Notes: generated by a model from the letters alone, not told the origin. 64,000 nt of DNA from Cupriavidus gilardii (GCF_013314895.1 NZ_JABTYE010000003.1:248001-312000); one strand, 5' to 3'. Counted from the stretch's first letter, positions 1-8,528 are shown. Numbers and translations: made by a program.

Positions 1-422
1 ATGGTCCGCTTCGCATCGGCGACCAGGCTCTCCTCGCCGACCTTGCCATCGCGCGGACCGTAGCCCGGATATTCGGCCAGGATGACTCGCACGCCCTGCT
101 GGACCAGAGCGGTCGCATACACCTGGCGATGGCCGGCATGGCCCGCGTTGCCATGAAACACGATCGCGGTGGCATGCGCCGGCCGCTCGGGTTCGGCGAG
201 CAAGCCCATGAAGTCGTCTTCCCCAGGCCAGGCGCGTAAATCGTCGGACACCAGCGCGGCCAGCGGGGCCTTGCCTGGGAAGTACAGGAAGTGGTCCTGC
301 AATGCCGCCAGGGTTGCCGTCGGCACCATGGCGGCGACACACGCCATGCCGAAGGCGGCGATGCTGGCGAGCCGGGCAATGCAGGGAGCAAAGGGACATC
401 GATGTCGGATGGCGATCGGCAT
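1..422 (-). CDS. alpha/beta hydrolase, N-terminal part (cut by window edge)
   Basis: About 140 residues read on the minus strand from an ATG at 422 preceded by GGGGAG; the gene runs off the left edge. An N-terminal hydrophobic stretch (around residues 18-40) suggests a signal anchor. It is followed by FLYFPGKAPL and then the strand/oxyanion region AIVFHGNAGHAGHR and VRVILAEYPGYGPRDGK, which is the pattern of the BEM46/FrsA-like serine hydrolases. The nucleophile elbow lies outside the window, so activity cannot be judged. Substrate unknown; probably a membrane-anchored hydrolase facing the periplasm. Another member of the broad family is at 46626-47648. Confidence 0.75.
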   Translation of the reverse strand, partial: MPIAIRHRCPFAPCIARLASIAAFGMACVAAMVPTATLAALQDHFLYFPGKAPLAALVSDDLRAWPGEDDFMGLLAEPERPAHATAIVFHGNAGHAGHRQVYATALVQQGVRVILAEYPGYGPRDGKVGEESLVADAKRT

Positions 423-507
423 GCTTTTCTCCCCTTCGGCCGCTGGCGGAACCGCCACGATCTGAATAATATGCAACGCGAATCGCCGGACGGCAGGAGG
501 AGTCGCC

Positions 508-699
508 ATGCTGCGTCGCGCCATGCGTGGGACCATGGACCGGACCACTCCCCCGGAGCGACAGGCCCGAGGCAGGCACGCCCTTGCCCTTGCCGCGATA
601 TGCGTCGCGCCGCCGGCCATACGGGCCCGGCTTCGGCTGCGGCCGCTTCCGCCGTCCCCGCGAACGACGCCAAGGCGCTGCCTGTGCTCCGCCCAGTGA
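508..699 (+). CDS. doubtful small ORF in the 423-744 intergenic stretch
   Basis: The 322 bases between the hydrolase start and the LysR stop hold no recognisable gene. The only candidate is a 63-residue frame starting at 508 behind a good AGGAGGAG site (spacing about 7). It has a short hydrophobic patch (HALALAAICVAPPAIRA) but is otherwise arginine/proline-rich, as non-coding GC-rich DNA often reads. Two other frames are also open here, which weakens the case. Probably not a gene, or a very small secreted peptide at best. Confidence 0.2.
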   Translation: MLRRAMRGTMDRTTPPERQARGRHALALAAICVAPPAIRARLRLRPLPPSPRTTPRRCLCSAQ

Positions 700-717
700 G
701 CGGCATGGGCGGTACCC

Positions 718-757
718 GCACCTTCACCGCACCTTCACGCACCTTCACGCACCTTCA
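718..757. repeat. four GCACCTTCA tandem repeats at the 3' end of a LysR gene
   Basis: GCACCTTCA occurs at 718, 729, 739 and 749 (periods 11, 10, 10). The stop codon of the minus-strand LysR gene (745-747) lies inside the array, so unit-number changes would alter the last residues and the stop position. Confidence 0.85.
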
Positions 758-1635
758 GCCCACTCGCGAGCCAGCCACGCGAGAAACGCCCGCACCGGCG
801 GATGGCGCTCGCGCCCCGGCACGCACAGCGCGGTATAGGCGGCGCCCGCTACCGTGATATCGGGCCGATATGGCAGCAGCAGCCCATTGCGCACGCTGTC
901 GGACACCATGATCGAGCTGGCGAGCACCAGCCCCTGTCCTGCGACCGCCGCCTGCAGCGCATAGCTTTCCTCGTCGTAGGCGCGCATCGTGGCCCCGTCC
1001 TGTAGCCACTGCACGCCGGCCGCCTCGCACCACGCCTGCCAGCCATCGTCATACAGCGTGGAATCGGTCCAGCGCACGGTGATCAATTCCGGCGTTCCCT
1101 CTCCGGCCGCGGCGATCCGCGCCGGCGAACCGTAGACGCCGAAGGTCTCGCCGAGACGGCATGCGTTCAGCAGCGCGGGCCAGGCACTGGTGCCATAGCG
1201 GATTGCCACGTCGATGCGCGCGTCCTGGTGCAGATCGACCGGGGCGCCATCGCTGTCGATCCGCACATGTACATCCGGGTGCGCCTGATAGAAGCGCCCT
1301 AGCCGCGGAACCAGCCATAGCGCAGCGAACGACATGGTCGTGGTGACGGTCAGCGACCCGGCCGCCGGCTGCGGGAGCAGTTCGTCGATGGCTTGTGCCA
1401 CGTCGAGCAGCGCGCCATGCATCCGATGGAACAGCCGCTCGCCTTCGACCGTCAGCGCCACGCCGCGCGGCAAGCGGGTGAAGAGGGCCACGCCAAGGCA
1501 GGACTCCAGTGCGCGCACCTGATGCGAGACGGCAGCGGGCGTTACCGACAGTTCGGCCGCCGCGGCCTTGAAGCTCAGATGCCGCGCGGCGGATTCGAAT
1601 ACCCGCAAGGCGGTGATCGGCAAGGAAGCGAACAT
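745..1635 (-). CDS. LysR-family transcriptional regulator, GcvA-like
   Basis: 296 residues, a normal LysR length. The N-terminal winged HTH (residues about 5-62, LPITALRVFESAARHLSFKA then AVSHQVRALE) is of the GcvA subgroup, which typically opens with an 'LRAFEAAARH' helix. A LysR substrate-binding domain follows (about 90-290). ATG at 1635 is preceded by GGAGCG. It is transcribed away from the flavodoxin-like gene at 1769, the classical arrangement for a LysR regulator and its target, so it probably controls that gene. The inducer cannot be read from the sequence. The C-terminus is encoded by a short tandem repeat. Confidence 0.92.
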   Translation of the reverse strand: MFASLPITALRVFESAARHLSFKAAAAELSVTPAAVSHQVRALESCLGVALFTRLPRGVALTVEGERLFHRMHGALLDVAQAIDELLPQPAAGSLTVTTTMSFAALWLVPRLGRFYQAHPDVHVRIDSDGAPVDLHQDARIDVAIRYGTSAWPALLNACRLGETFGVYGSPARIAAAGEGTPELITVRWTDSTLYDDGWQAWCEAAGVQWLQDGATMRAYDEESYALQAAVAGQGLVLASSIMVSDSVRNGLLLPYRPDITVAGAAYTALCVPGRERHPPVRAFLAWLAREWAEGA

Positions 1636-1692
1636 GCATTGCGCTCCAAAAAATGCGCAGGGAAACGACAGGTGAGTCCAGTTTGTCCGACG

Positions 1693-1705
1693 CGAGAATT
1701 GCTCG
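1693..1705. promoter_or_regulatory. candidate LysR operator between regulator and oxidoreductase
   Basis: CGAG-AATTG-CTCG forms a small dyad in the 133-base divergent intergenic region. LysR proteins usually bind short interrupted palindromes in such regions. The arms are only four bases, so this is a weak candidate. Confidence 0.25.
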
Positions 1706-1768
1706 TTTGTCGCGCCGCAGCCGCCATCCTACAGTCGCCGTGTCCCTACCACCGAATGCAAGGAACAC

Positions 1769-2449
1769 ATGACGGACACGACTTTCTCTCAGGCCATTCC
1801 TTCCGGGCCGGTATTGATCCTCGTCGGCAGCCCTCGGCGCGACGGCAATTCTGCCGTGATGGCGCAGGCGGTGCAGCGCGGCGCCGAGCGCGCCGGCCAT
1901 CCGGTCAAATTGCGCTTTCTCGACGACCATATCGGCGGGCTGCTGCGCGACTGTCGGCAATGCCGGCGCGCCGATGGCAGCTGCGGCATAGACGACGGCT
2001 ATCGCGAACTATTGCTGCAGGACTTTCTGCCCGCGGCCGGCGTGGTGTTCTGCTCGCCGATCTATTGGTATGGCATGTCGGCGCAGACCAAGGCCTTCTT
2101 CGACCGGATGTTCTGCTATTACGCCGCCTCCCATCCGGATTCCGCCACCGTGATGCCGAAGCTGGCCCGCAAGCGCCTCGGCCTGGTGCTGGCATCCGAG
2201 GAAAGCTATGCCGGAGCGGCGCTCGGCATCATGCATCAATTCCAGGAATATGCGCGCTATACCGATTCGCAATTGGCTGGCGTGGTGCGTGGTACCGGCA
2301 ACCGCCGCGGCGAGGTGGTACGCGATCCGACCGATGCCATCGCGCAGGCCGAGCGGCTCGGCGCCGAGTTGTTCGCGCGGCCGTACAGCGACTACCGCTT
2401 CGATACGCCGCGCGATACGCGGGTATGGCCGCTGGACCAGGCGGCATGA
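1769..2449 (+). CDS. flavodoxin-like NAD(P)H-dependent oxidoreductase
   Basis: 226 residues of the NADPH-dependent FMN reductase/flavodoxin superfamily. The phosphate-binding loop for FMN is at residues about 19-27 (GSPRRDGNS), and the flavin-contact segment CSPIYWYGMSAQTKAFFDR is near residue 95, as in WrbA/IsfA-like and MdaB-like reductases. The segment CRQCRRADGSCG resembles the cysteine pair found in IsfA-type iron-sulfur flavoproteins but is not a complete cluster motif. It probably transfers two electrons from NAD(P)H to quinones or other small electrophiles in the cytoplasm. It is divergent from a LysR gene that likely regulates it. Confidence 0.82.
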   Translation: MTDTTFSQAIPSGPVLILVGSPRRDGNSAVMAQAVQRGAERAGHPVKLRFLDDHIGGLLRDCRQCRRADGSCGIDDGYRELLLQDFLPAAGVVFCSPIYWYGMSAQTKAFFDRMFCYYAASHPDSATVMPKLARKRLGLVLASEESYAGAALGIMHQFQEYARYTDSQLAGVVRGTGNRRGEVVRDPTDAIAQAERLGAELFARPYSDYRFDTPRDTRVWPLDQAA

Positions 2450-2517
2450 TCGCCGCGCCATCATGGCGGTGAATGACTGCCATCGATGGCGCCCATCTTG
2501 ATGCGCGGCGATTGCGC

Positions 2518-2550
2518 AAAAAAATACCCGCAGCCGGGAGGATGCGGGTA
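2518..2550 (-). terminator. intrinsic terminator reading on the minus strand, no obvious minus gene
   Basis: TACCCGCA (2525-2532), a ten-base loop, then TGCGGGTA (2543-2550). On the minus strand the stem is followed by a run of seven T, the classic form; on the plus strand only CTTC follows. No minus-strand protein gene lies upstream (2551 onward), so it may end a small RNA, or act weakly for the plus gene ending at 2449. Confidence 0.6.
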
Positions 2551-2672
2551 CTTCAAAGTGGTATGAGCGTGTCGCGGTTCCGCTCACGGCGCATCGTCGC
2601 ACTACGCGGCCGCCACGCCAATAATCCATCCGGACTAGGCGCCCCCCGCCGGGAGGCATGGACAAGCGAGCG

Positions 2673-2684
2673 GGAATCGATTCC
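2673..2684. promoter_or_regulatory. perfect 12-base palindrome upstream of the response regulator
   Basis: GGAATCGATTCC lies 48 bases before the response-regulator start. A related core (AATCGATCC) recurs in the dyad at 5240-5257 before the aldehyde dehydrogenase. It could be an operator for the adjacent two-component system; inference only. Confidence 0.35.
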
Positions 2685-2731
2685 AATCCAGCACTGGCGA
2701 TGTTTGCCGACGACTGCCGATATCGACCGCC

Positions 2732-3376
2732 ATGCCCGACGCCCGCCTGCTGCTGATCGACGACCATACGCTGTTTCGCACCGGGCTGCGGCTGCTGCTG
2801 GCCGACAGCGCCAGCGTCTGTGCAATCGTCGAGGCCGGCACGGTGATGGAGGCGGTGCAGCTTCATGCGGGCGCAGCGGTCGACATCATCCTGCTCGATA
2901 TCCAGTTGCCCGGGCTGAACGGCATCGAGGGCGTGCGCGTGCTGCGCCGGCATTTCCCCGCCGCACGCATCCTGATCGTCTCCGGCACCTCGGGCCGCGA
3001 AGCGATTCCCGCCGACGTGCTGAAGGACGTGGCCGGCTTTCTGCCCAAATCGGCGGACGCCACGCAGATCGAGCAGGCCATTGCCCATTGCCTGCAGGGC
3101 GGCCGCTACTTCTGCGCGGCCGATGACGCGATGGCGGGCCAATCCGGCATGGCCGCGGCGCGCTATCGGCCCAGCCCGTTGACGCCACGCCAGCTCGAGG
3201 TGCTGGGCCAGCTGGCGCTGGGGCGTTCCAACAAGATCATCGCGCACCATCTCGGCCTGTCGGAAAACACGGTGCGGGTACATGTCGCCGCCATCCTCGA
3301 TCACCTGAGCGTGGTCAGCCGCGTCGAGGCCATCATCGAGGCGCAGCGGCGCGGTCTGATACAGGCCGCGCGGTGA
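2732..3376 (+). CDS. NarL/FixJ-type response regulator
   Basis: 214 residues. The receiver domain (1-125) has the acidic pair at D10-D11 (LLLIDDH), phospho-acceptor D56 in LLDIQLPG, the conserved Ser/Thr of VSGTS and the Lys of FLPKSA. A LuxR-type HTH follows (about 150-205, LTPRQLEVLGQLALGRSNK). A two-component transcription factor. Its stop overlaps the GTG start of the hybrid kinase at 3373 (GTGA), so the two are translationally coupled and are almost certainly cognate. The downstream aldehyde dehydrogenase is a plausible but unproven target. Confidence 0.93.
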   Translation: MPDARLLLIDDHTLFRTGLRLLLADSASVCAIVEAGTVMEAVQLHAGAAVDIILLDIQLPGLNGIEGVRVLRRHFPAARILIVSGTSGREAIPADVLKDVAGFLPKSADATQIEQAIAHCLQGGRYFCAADDAMAGQSGMAAARYRPSPLTPRQLEVLGQLALGRSNKIIAHHLGLSENTVRVHVAAILDHLSVVSRVEAIIEAQRRGLIQAAR

Positions 3377-5217
3377 AGCCTGCCAGCGGCCGTCGACGGC
3401 TGCCATTGCTGCCGCGCTTCGACGAGGGCCGGCTGCTCGCCGCTCAGATGGAGCTGCTGGACCAGAGCTTTAACGTTGCCATGGTCGGATGCGCGCTGGC
3501 ATCCTGGTTCCTGACGGCCGGACTGGTGCTGTCCGGCGATCGTCCGCTGGCATGGCCATGGGTCGCCGCGATGACGCTGGCCTGTGCCTACGGCGTGCTC
3601 GGCCGGCAACGCATGCCGGCGCGCACCATCGAGGACGCCGCGCCGTACTACGCGCGCTGGATGACGATGCTGCTGACCTGCATCGGCTCGCTGTGGGGAT
3701 TGATCGCGCTGCTCTATCTGGATGTCCGTGAGCCGCCCATCGTCATTTCGGTGCTGTGCCTGATCGCGGGCATGAGCGCCGCTGCGCTTGCGGTGTTCTC
3801 AGCCTGCCTTCCGGTCGCCGTCGGTTTCTTCGTGCCGGCGATCCTGCCGGTATGGATCAGCTTCCTGGCCACCGGCGACGCCGACTATCTGCCGATGTTC
3901 CTGGCGACGCCGCTCTACCTGATCGTGCTGATCATCTTCGCGCGCAACTACGCGCGCGTGGCGCGCCATTCGATCGCGCTGCGCTTCGAGAATATCGAAC
4001 TGATCGGTCAGCTGCGCGAACAGACCGCGCGCGCCGAATCGGCCCAGCGCGAGGCCGAGCAGGCCAGCCGCGCGAAATCGGTGTTCCTCGCCTCCGCCAG
4101 CCACGATCTGCGCCAGCCGCTGCATGCGCTGGGGCTGTTTCTGGTCTCGCTGAGCCGCACCGCGCTCGACGACAAGCAGCGCCAGCTGCTGACGCATATC
4201 GAGGCGGCCTCGGATGCCGCGCGCGAGATGCTGAACACGCTGCTGGACTTTTCCAAGCTCGAAGCCGGCGTGGTGCAGGCCCGCCCGATGGCATTTCGCC
4301 TGCAGCCGCTGCTCTATCGGCTCGAGAACGAGTTTGCGCCGCTGGCGGAAGCACGCGGCCTGGTCTACCGGACGCGCGAGACGACCTGCGCGGTGTTCGC
4401 CGATCCGGCGTTGGTCGAGCTGGTGCTGCGCAATCTGATCGCCAATGCGATCCGCTATACCGAGCGCGGCGGTGTGCTGGTCGGTTGCCGCCGGCGCGGC
4501 GAACACGCGGTGATCGAGGTATGGGATACGGGGATCGGCATCCCGGCGTCGCAGCACGCGGCGATCTTTCAGGAGTTTCATCAGCTCGGCAATCCCGAGC
4601 GCGATCAGCGCAAGGGCCTGGGGCTGGGTCTGTCGATCGCCAGCGGCCTTGCCCGGACGATGTCGACCGAGGTTACGCTGGCCTCGACACCGCAGCGCGG
4701 CTCGGTGTTCCGCATCGCGCTGCCCTGGGTCTGGCTGCCGCCGGCCGGCATCGATGCGCTGGTGCATCGCCGGCCGACCGACGCGCCGGCGCCGCTCAAG
4801 GCGCTGCCCGACGTGCGCGCGCTGGTCATCGACGACGATCCGCATATCCGGCTGGCGATGACCGAACTGCTGTCGGGGTGGCAATGCGAATGTCGGGCAG
4901 CGGAGTCCGAGCGCGAGGCGCTGGCCTGCCTGTCGTCGTTCCCGCCCAACCTGATCGTCGCGGACTATCGCTTGCGCGGCAACCGCGACGGCTTGCAGGC
5001 GATGGCGGCGCTGCGCAAGCAGCTGAAGGAAGCGGTACCGGCAATCGTCATCACCGGCGACACCGCGGCGGACCGGCTGCGCAGCGTGCATGCGAGCGGC
5101 ACGGTGCTGCTGCACAAGCCGGTGGTGGCAGCGGAGCTGCATGCGGCGATCGCCGCCTTGATCCCTGATGCCGAGAGAGAACCGGGCGATGCGGCCGGCG
5201 GAGAGACGATGGCCTGA
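3373..5217 (+). CDS. hybrid sensor histidine kinase/response regulator
   Basis: 614 residues starting at GTG, overlapping the response regulator by four bases. Residues about 34-192 hold six or so membrane helices, with no large periplasmic sensor domain, so the signal is probably sensed within or at the membrane. A short coiled coil (200-235) leads to the HisKA domain with phospho-acceptor H244 (SASHDLRQPLH). The HATPase domain follows (N box LRNLIANAIRYT, G1 DTGIGI, G2 GLGLGLS). A C-terminal receiver (about 482-600) has the acidic cluster at D487-D489 and acceptor D531. The attached receiver may shuttle or sink phosphate before it reaches the separate LuxR-type regulator. Confidence 0.93.
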   Translation: MKPASGRRRLPLLPRFDEGRLLAAQMELLDQSFNVAMVGCALASWFLTAGLVLSGDRPLAWPWVAAMTLACAYGVLGRQRMPARTIEDAAPYYARWMTMLLTCIGSLWGLIALLYLDVREPPIVISVLCLIAGMSAAALAVFSACLPVAVGFFVPAILPVWISFLATGDADYLPMFLATPLYLIVLIIFARNYARVARHSIALRFENIELIGQLREQTARAESAQREAEQASRAKSVFLASASHDLRQPLHALGLFLVSLSRTALDDKQRQLLTHIEAASDAAREMLNTLLDFSKLEAGVVQARPMAFRLQPLLYRLENEFAPLAEARGLVYRTRETTCAVFADPALVELVLRNLIANAIRYTERGGVLVGCRRRGEHAVIEVWDTGIGIPASQHAAIFQEFHQLGNPERDQRKGLGLGLSIASGLARTMSTEVTLASTPQRGSVFRIALPWVWLPPAGIDALVHRRPTDAPAPLKALPDVRALVIDDDPHIRLAMTELLSGWQCECRAAESEREALACLSSFPPNLIVADYRLRGNRDGLQAMAALRKQLKEAVPAIVITGDTAADRLRSVHASGTVLLHKPVVAAELHAAIAALIPDAEREPGDAAGGETMA

Positions 5218-5239
5218 CGAGCCGAATAAATAAAGTTTT

Positions 5240-5257
5240 CGGATAAATCGATCCGAT
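5240..5257. promoter_or_regulatory. dyad upstream of the aldehyde dehydrogenase
   Basis: TCGGAT-AAATCG-ATCCGA is a six-base-arm inverted repeat in the AT-rich gap between the kinase stop and the dehydrogenase start. Possible operator; shares AATCGAT with the palindrome at 2673-2684. Confidence 0.35.
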
Positions 5258-5334
5258 CTATTAATTGGACTTTGGGCCCTCCCTTGCGGACACTGAATCG
5301 ACACTGCCTCGGGTCGATCCCGTGAGGAGCCATC

Positions 5335-6828
5335 ATGCCGTCGTCTCTGCCATCGCCAACTTCACCGACTTCGCCGATCTGGCCCAACTCTTCCCGCCTG
5401 CCGCGGCACGACCTGCTGATTGGGGCCGAGCGCGTGGCACCCGTCTCCGGCGGATATTCGACCGACATCGATCCCGCCACCGAGGCCCCGATCGCGCTGG
5501 TCGCACAGGGCGGCCCGGCCGAGGTCGATCTGGCAGTCCAGACCGCGCGCCGCGCCCTCAAGGGCTGGAGCCGCATGCGCGCCGCCGAACGCGGCCGCAT
5601 CCTGCACCGCTTCGCCGACCTGCTGGACGCCCATCGCGACGAGTTGATCGCGCTGGAAAGCCTCGACGCCGGCAAGCCGCTGGCCGCCGTGCGACGGCAG
5701 GACATGCCGGCGGTGATCGATACCGTGCGCTACTACGCGGGCTGGGCCGACAAGATTCATGGCGACGTGATACCGGCCCGCCCGGACGCGCTGACCTATA
5801 CCGTGCGCGAGCCGGTTGGCGTGGTGGCCGCGATCGTGCCGTGGAACTTCCCGCTGATGATCGGCATGTGGAAGATCGCGCCGGCGCTGGCATGCGGCTG
5901 CACCGTGATCGTCAAGCCCGCGGAAATCACGCCGCTGTCCGCGCTGCGGGCGGGCGAACTGGCGCTGGAGGCCGGCCTGCCGCCCGGCGTGCTCAATATC
6001 GTCACCGGCAAGGGCAGCGTGGTCGGCGACGCCCTGGTCGGGCATCCCGGCGTCGACAAGGTGACCTTCACCGGCTCGCCCGGCGTGGGCCGCGGCATCA
6101 TGCAGGGCGCGGCCGGCAACTTCAAGCGTGTCACGCTCGAGCTCGGCGGCAAATCGGCCAATCTGATCTTTGCCGACGCGGATCTCGACGCGGCGGTCCG
6201 GGCCGCAGCATCGGGCATCTTCTTCAACGCCGGCCAGGTCTGCTCGGCGGGATCGCGCATCCTCGCGCAACGGGCCATCTACGACGAGGTGGTCGAGCGA
6301 CTGGCCGAACGTGCGAGGGCGATCCGCGTCGGGGATCCGGGCTTGCCCGATACGACGATGGGGCCGCTGGTGTCGGCTGCGCAGCTGAAGACGGTGCTGG
6401 ACTATATCGAGATCGGCAGACAGGAAGGCGCGTCCGCGGTGGCCGGTGGCGTGCGGATCGGAGAGCGCGGCTACTTCGTCGCGCCTACGGTATTCGCCAA
6501 CGTTGCGCACGAAATGCGCATTTCGCAGGAGGAAATCTTCGGTCCGGTGGCCAGCGTGATTCCGTTCGACGACGAGGCGGACGCGATCCGCATTGCCAAC
6601 GGTACCGCCTTCAGTCTGGCGGCCGGCGTATGGAGCGCGGACATCGGCCGCGTGCACCGGGTCGCCGGCGAATTGAAGGCCGGCACGGTCTGGATCAATA
6701 CCTATGGCTATACCGATGTCCGGCTCCCGTGGGGCGGCGCCGGCGATTCGGGGCTGGGCCGAGAGCATGGCGACGCCGCGCTGCAGAACTTCACCGAGCC
6801 GAAAACGGTGTGGCTGTCGCTGCGGTAG
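5335..6828 (+). CDS. NAD(P)+-dependent aldehyde dehydrogenase (betaine-aldehyde-type superfamily)
   Basis: 497 residues, the usual ALDH length. Conserved positions are all present: N171 in PWNFP, the coenzyme-binding FTGS at about 245-248, general base E269 in LELGGKS, and catalytic C303 in FFNAGQVCSAGSR. It oxidises an aldehyde to the acid in the cytosol. The sequence is closest in flavour to BetB/AldA-like enzymes, but the substrate cannot be fixed. The ATG at 5335 follows GAGGAG; the first 25 residues are Ser/Pro-rich and may be dispensable. It stands alone after a two-component system, which could control it. Confidence 0.92.
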   Translation: MPSSLPSPTSPTSPIWPNSSRLPRHDLLIGAERVAPVSGGYSTDIDPATEAPIALVAQGGPAEVDLAVQTARRALKGWSRMRAAERGRILHRFADLLDAHRDELIALESLDAGKPLAAVRRQDMPAVIDTVRYYAGWADKIHGDVIPARPDALTYTVREPVGVVAAIVPWNFPLMIGMWKIAPALACGCTVIVKPAEITPLSALRAGELALEAGLPPGVLNIVTGKGSVVGDALVGHPGVDKVTFTGSPGVGRGIMQGAAGNFKRVTLELGGKSANLIFADADLDAAVRAAASGIFFNAGQVCSAGSRILAQRAIYDEVVERLAERARAIRVGDPGLPDTTMGPLVSAAQLKTVLDYIEIGRQEGASAVAGGVRIGERGYFVAPTVFANVAHEMRISQEEIFGPVASVIPFDDEADAIRIANGTAFSLAAGVWSADIGRVHRVAGELKAGTVWINTYGYTDVRLPWGGAGDSGLGREHGDAALQNFTEPKTVWLSLR

Positions 6829-6863
6829 TACAAGAGCGCAAACGCCCTGTCGCGCCAGGGCCC

Positions 6864-7526
6864 TCAGAACTTCGGAATCCGCAGCGTCTTGCTGATCATC
6901 AGCGAGCCGGACAGCACGAACAGCAGCGCCAGCGGATGCAGCACCGCGGGACCGAGCGTCCAGGCGCCGCCGAACAACGCATCGCCGATGCGTCCCTGCC
7001 AGGCGCACAGCGCGAGCACGCCGGTCAGCACCACGCTGGTCGGGATCGGCGTGCCCTCGAAATAGGACACCTTGCCGCTCGCCCCGGACAGCGATTCGGC
7101 AGTGACATTGAAGCGCGCAAGCCGGCTGACGCCGCAGCAGACGAAATAGATCAGCGCCAGCAGATCCCAGCCGCCGCGCATGCCGGCGGCAAAGGCCAGG
7201 GTCGCGGGACCGACGCCGAACGAGATGATGTCGGCCAGCGAATCGAGTTCGCGACCAAGCGCCGAATGGGCATGACGCCAGCGCGCGACGCGGCCGTCGA
7301 TCACGTCGAAGAAGAAGGCGGCGGGCGCGAAGGCCGCCGCAATCAGGAAATGCCGCAGCGACTGGCTGTCGATGTAGAACATCGCGAAGAACACCGACGC
7401 CATGCCGCAGGCCGCGTTGGCCAGCGTGAAGACATCGGCCAGCGCCAGTTCGCGAATCATCGAGAAATGCCGCGGCCGTGCGGAAGGGTCGGCCGATGAT
7501 CGGGTCGGATCGTTCGATTCAGGCAT
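6864..7526 (-). CDS. pssA: CDP-alcohol phosphatidyltransferase, probable phosphatidylserine synthase
   Basis: 220 residues with five to six membrane helices. The CDP-alcohol phosphotransferase signature D-G-x2-A-R-x8-G-x3-D-x3-D is complete (from DGRVARWRH to the DSLAD aspartates, residues about 73-96). The family makes phospholipid head-group bonds from CDP-diacylglycerol at the inner membrane. The layout ALADVFTLANAACGM followed by the signature is that of bacterial type II phosphatidylserine synthases. Start at 7526 is preceded by GAGGAG. Many Burkholderiales carry more than one pssA-like gene, so this may be a second copy. The head-group alcohol (serine versus inositol or choline) is inferred from family resemblance. 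Confidence 0.82.
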   Translation of the reverse strand: MPESNDPTRSSADPSARPRHFSMIRELALADVFTLANAACGMASVFFAMFYIDSQSLRHFLIAAAFAPAAFFFDVIDGRVARWRHAHSALGRELDSLADIISFGVGPATLAFAAGMRGGWDLLALIYFVCCGVSRLARFNVTAESLSGASGKVSYFEGTPIPTSVVLTGVLALCAWQGRIGDALFGGAWTLGPAVLHPLALLFVLSGSLMISKTLRIPKF

Positions 7527-7639
7527 ATCGGGCTCCTCGCGTAGTCAGTCTTCGACGTCCCCTGGTCTTCTGGTCCCCCGATCCCTGGCGATTCCCCTGT
7601 CCGCCCCGATGCACAAGCCGTGCCGGCATCAGGCGTCCG

Positions 7640-8107
7640 TCATCGCGACGTACCGCGACGGCGGGCCAGGCTCGCGGCCAGATAGGCGACGATCGCCACG
7701 TTGGCCACGGCCACGCCAATGTGTATCCAGGTCGGATGCCGCACCGCTTCGTAAAGTTCCACCGGAATATAGATCGCACCGGACCAGACGCCCAGCCATT
7801 GGGCCCAGGCCCGCTCGTGCCACAGGCCATAGGCCTCGGCAAAGCGCATCGCGGCATAGATCGCCGCCGACGCGCCAATGGCCCACAGGCGCGGATCGTC
7901 GGGATGCGCGGCCAGCGACAGGAAAATCGTCGGATAGCGGCTGCCGGGATTGAGGTGCAGCCGCGCGACGATGGCCTCGGCCAGCGCCTGCGCGTCGCGA
8001 TGCAGCAGCGCCGCCAGGCCGATGCCGGCCAGCACCACGAGCGCGCCCTTGGTCGCCTCCAGCAGCGCGATGCCTTTCAGACCGAGGGTGCCTTGCCCGC
8101 CCGCCAT
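7640..8107 (-). CDS. DUF2127 membrane protein
   Basis: 155 residues with about four hydrophobic segments. It opens with LGLKGIALLEATKGALVVLAGIG and contains AIYAAMRFAEAYGLWHERAWAQWLG and IYIPVELYEAVRHPT, the recognisable pattern of DUF2127 integral membrane proteins. Function unknown for the family. It follows pssA-like and TM2-domain genes on the same strand with gaps of about 110 and 25 bases, so a loose envelope operon is possible. The ribosome-binding site for the ATG at 8107 is weak. Confidence 0.8.
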   Translation of the reverse strand: MAGGQGTLGLKGIALLEATKGALVVLAGIGLAALLHRDAQALAEAIVARLHLNPGSRYPTIFLSLAAHPDDPRLWAIGASAAIYAAMRFAEAYGLWHERAWAQWLGVWSGAIYIPVELYEAVRHPTWIHIGVAVANVAIVAYLAASLARRRGTSR

Positions 8108-8132
8108 GGTTCAGCGCTCTGTGGCGAATCGC

Positions 8133-8528
8133 TCAGGAGAACACGCGGTTCTTGTCGGACACCTGGTCATTAAGCGTCCAGAAGTCGTACAGCACGCCGA
8201 TCAGGAAGAAGCCGCCGGTCACCAGATACAGCAGGCCGGTCAGCCATTTGCCCATATACATCCGATGCACGCCGAAGATGCCGAGGAAGGTCAGCAGAAT
8301 CCAGGCGATATTGAAATCGACGCGGCCCGAGGTAAAGCGGCGGTCGGCGGCCCGGTCCATGCCGGGAATCAGGAACAGGTCGATCAGCCAGCCGATGCCG
8401 AACAGGCCGAGCGTCAGGAACCAGATCGTCCCGGTCACCGGTTTGCCATAGTAGAAACGGTGCGATCCGGTGAAACCGAAGATCCAAAGCAAATAACCGA
8501 TCAGCTTGCTGTGCGTGTCCTGAATCAT
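8133..8528 (-). CDS. TM2 domain-containing membrane protein
   Basis: 131 residues. Two copies of the TM2 arrangement are visible: LIGYLLWIFGFTGSHRFYYG with GLFGIGWLIDLFLIPG, and ILLTFLGIFGVHRMYMGKW with GGFFLIGVLYDFWTLN. Each has the family's G-x-H-R-F/M-Y-x-G turn. The role of TM2 proteins in bacteria is not established. I start it at the ATG at 8528 because GAGG sits at a good distance from it; the ATG two codons upstream abuts that site, and the longer frame to 8657 has no support. Confidence 0.85.
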   Translation of the reverse strand: MIQDTHSKLIGYLLWIFGFTGSHRFYYGKPVTGTIWFLTLGLFGIGWLIDLFLIPGMDRAADRRFTSGRVDFNIAWILLTFLGIFGVHRMYMGKWLTGLLYLVTGGFFLIGVLYDFWTLNDQVSDKNRVFS

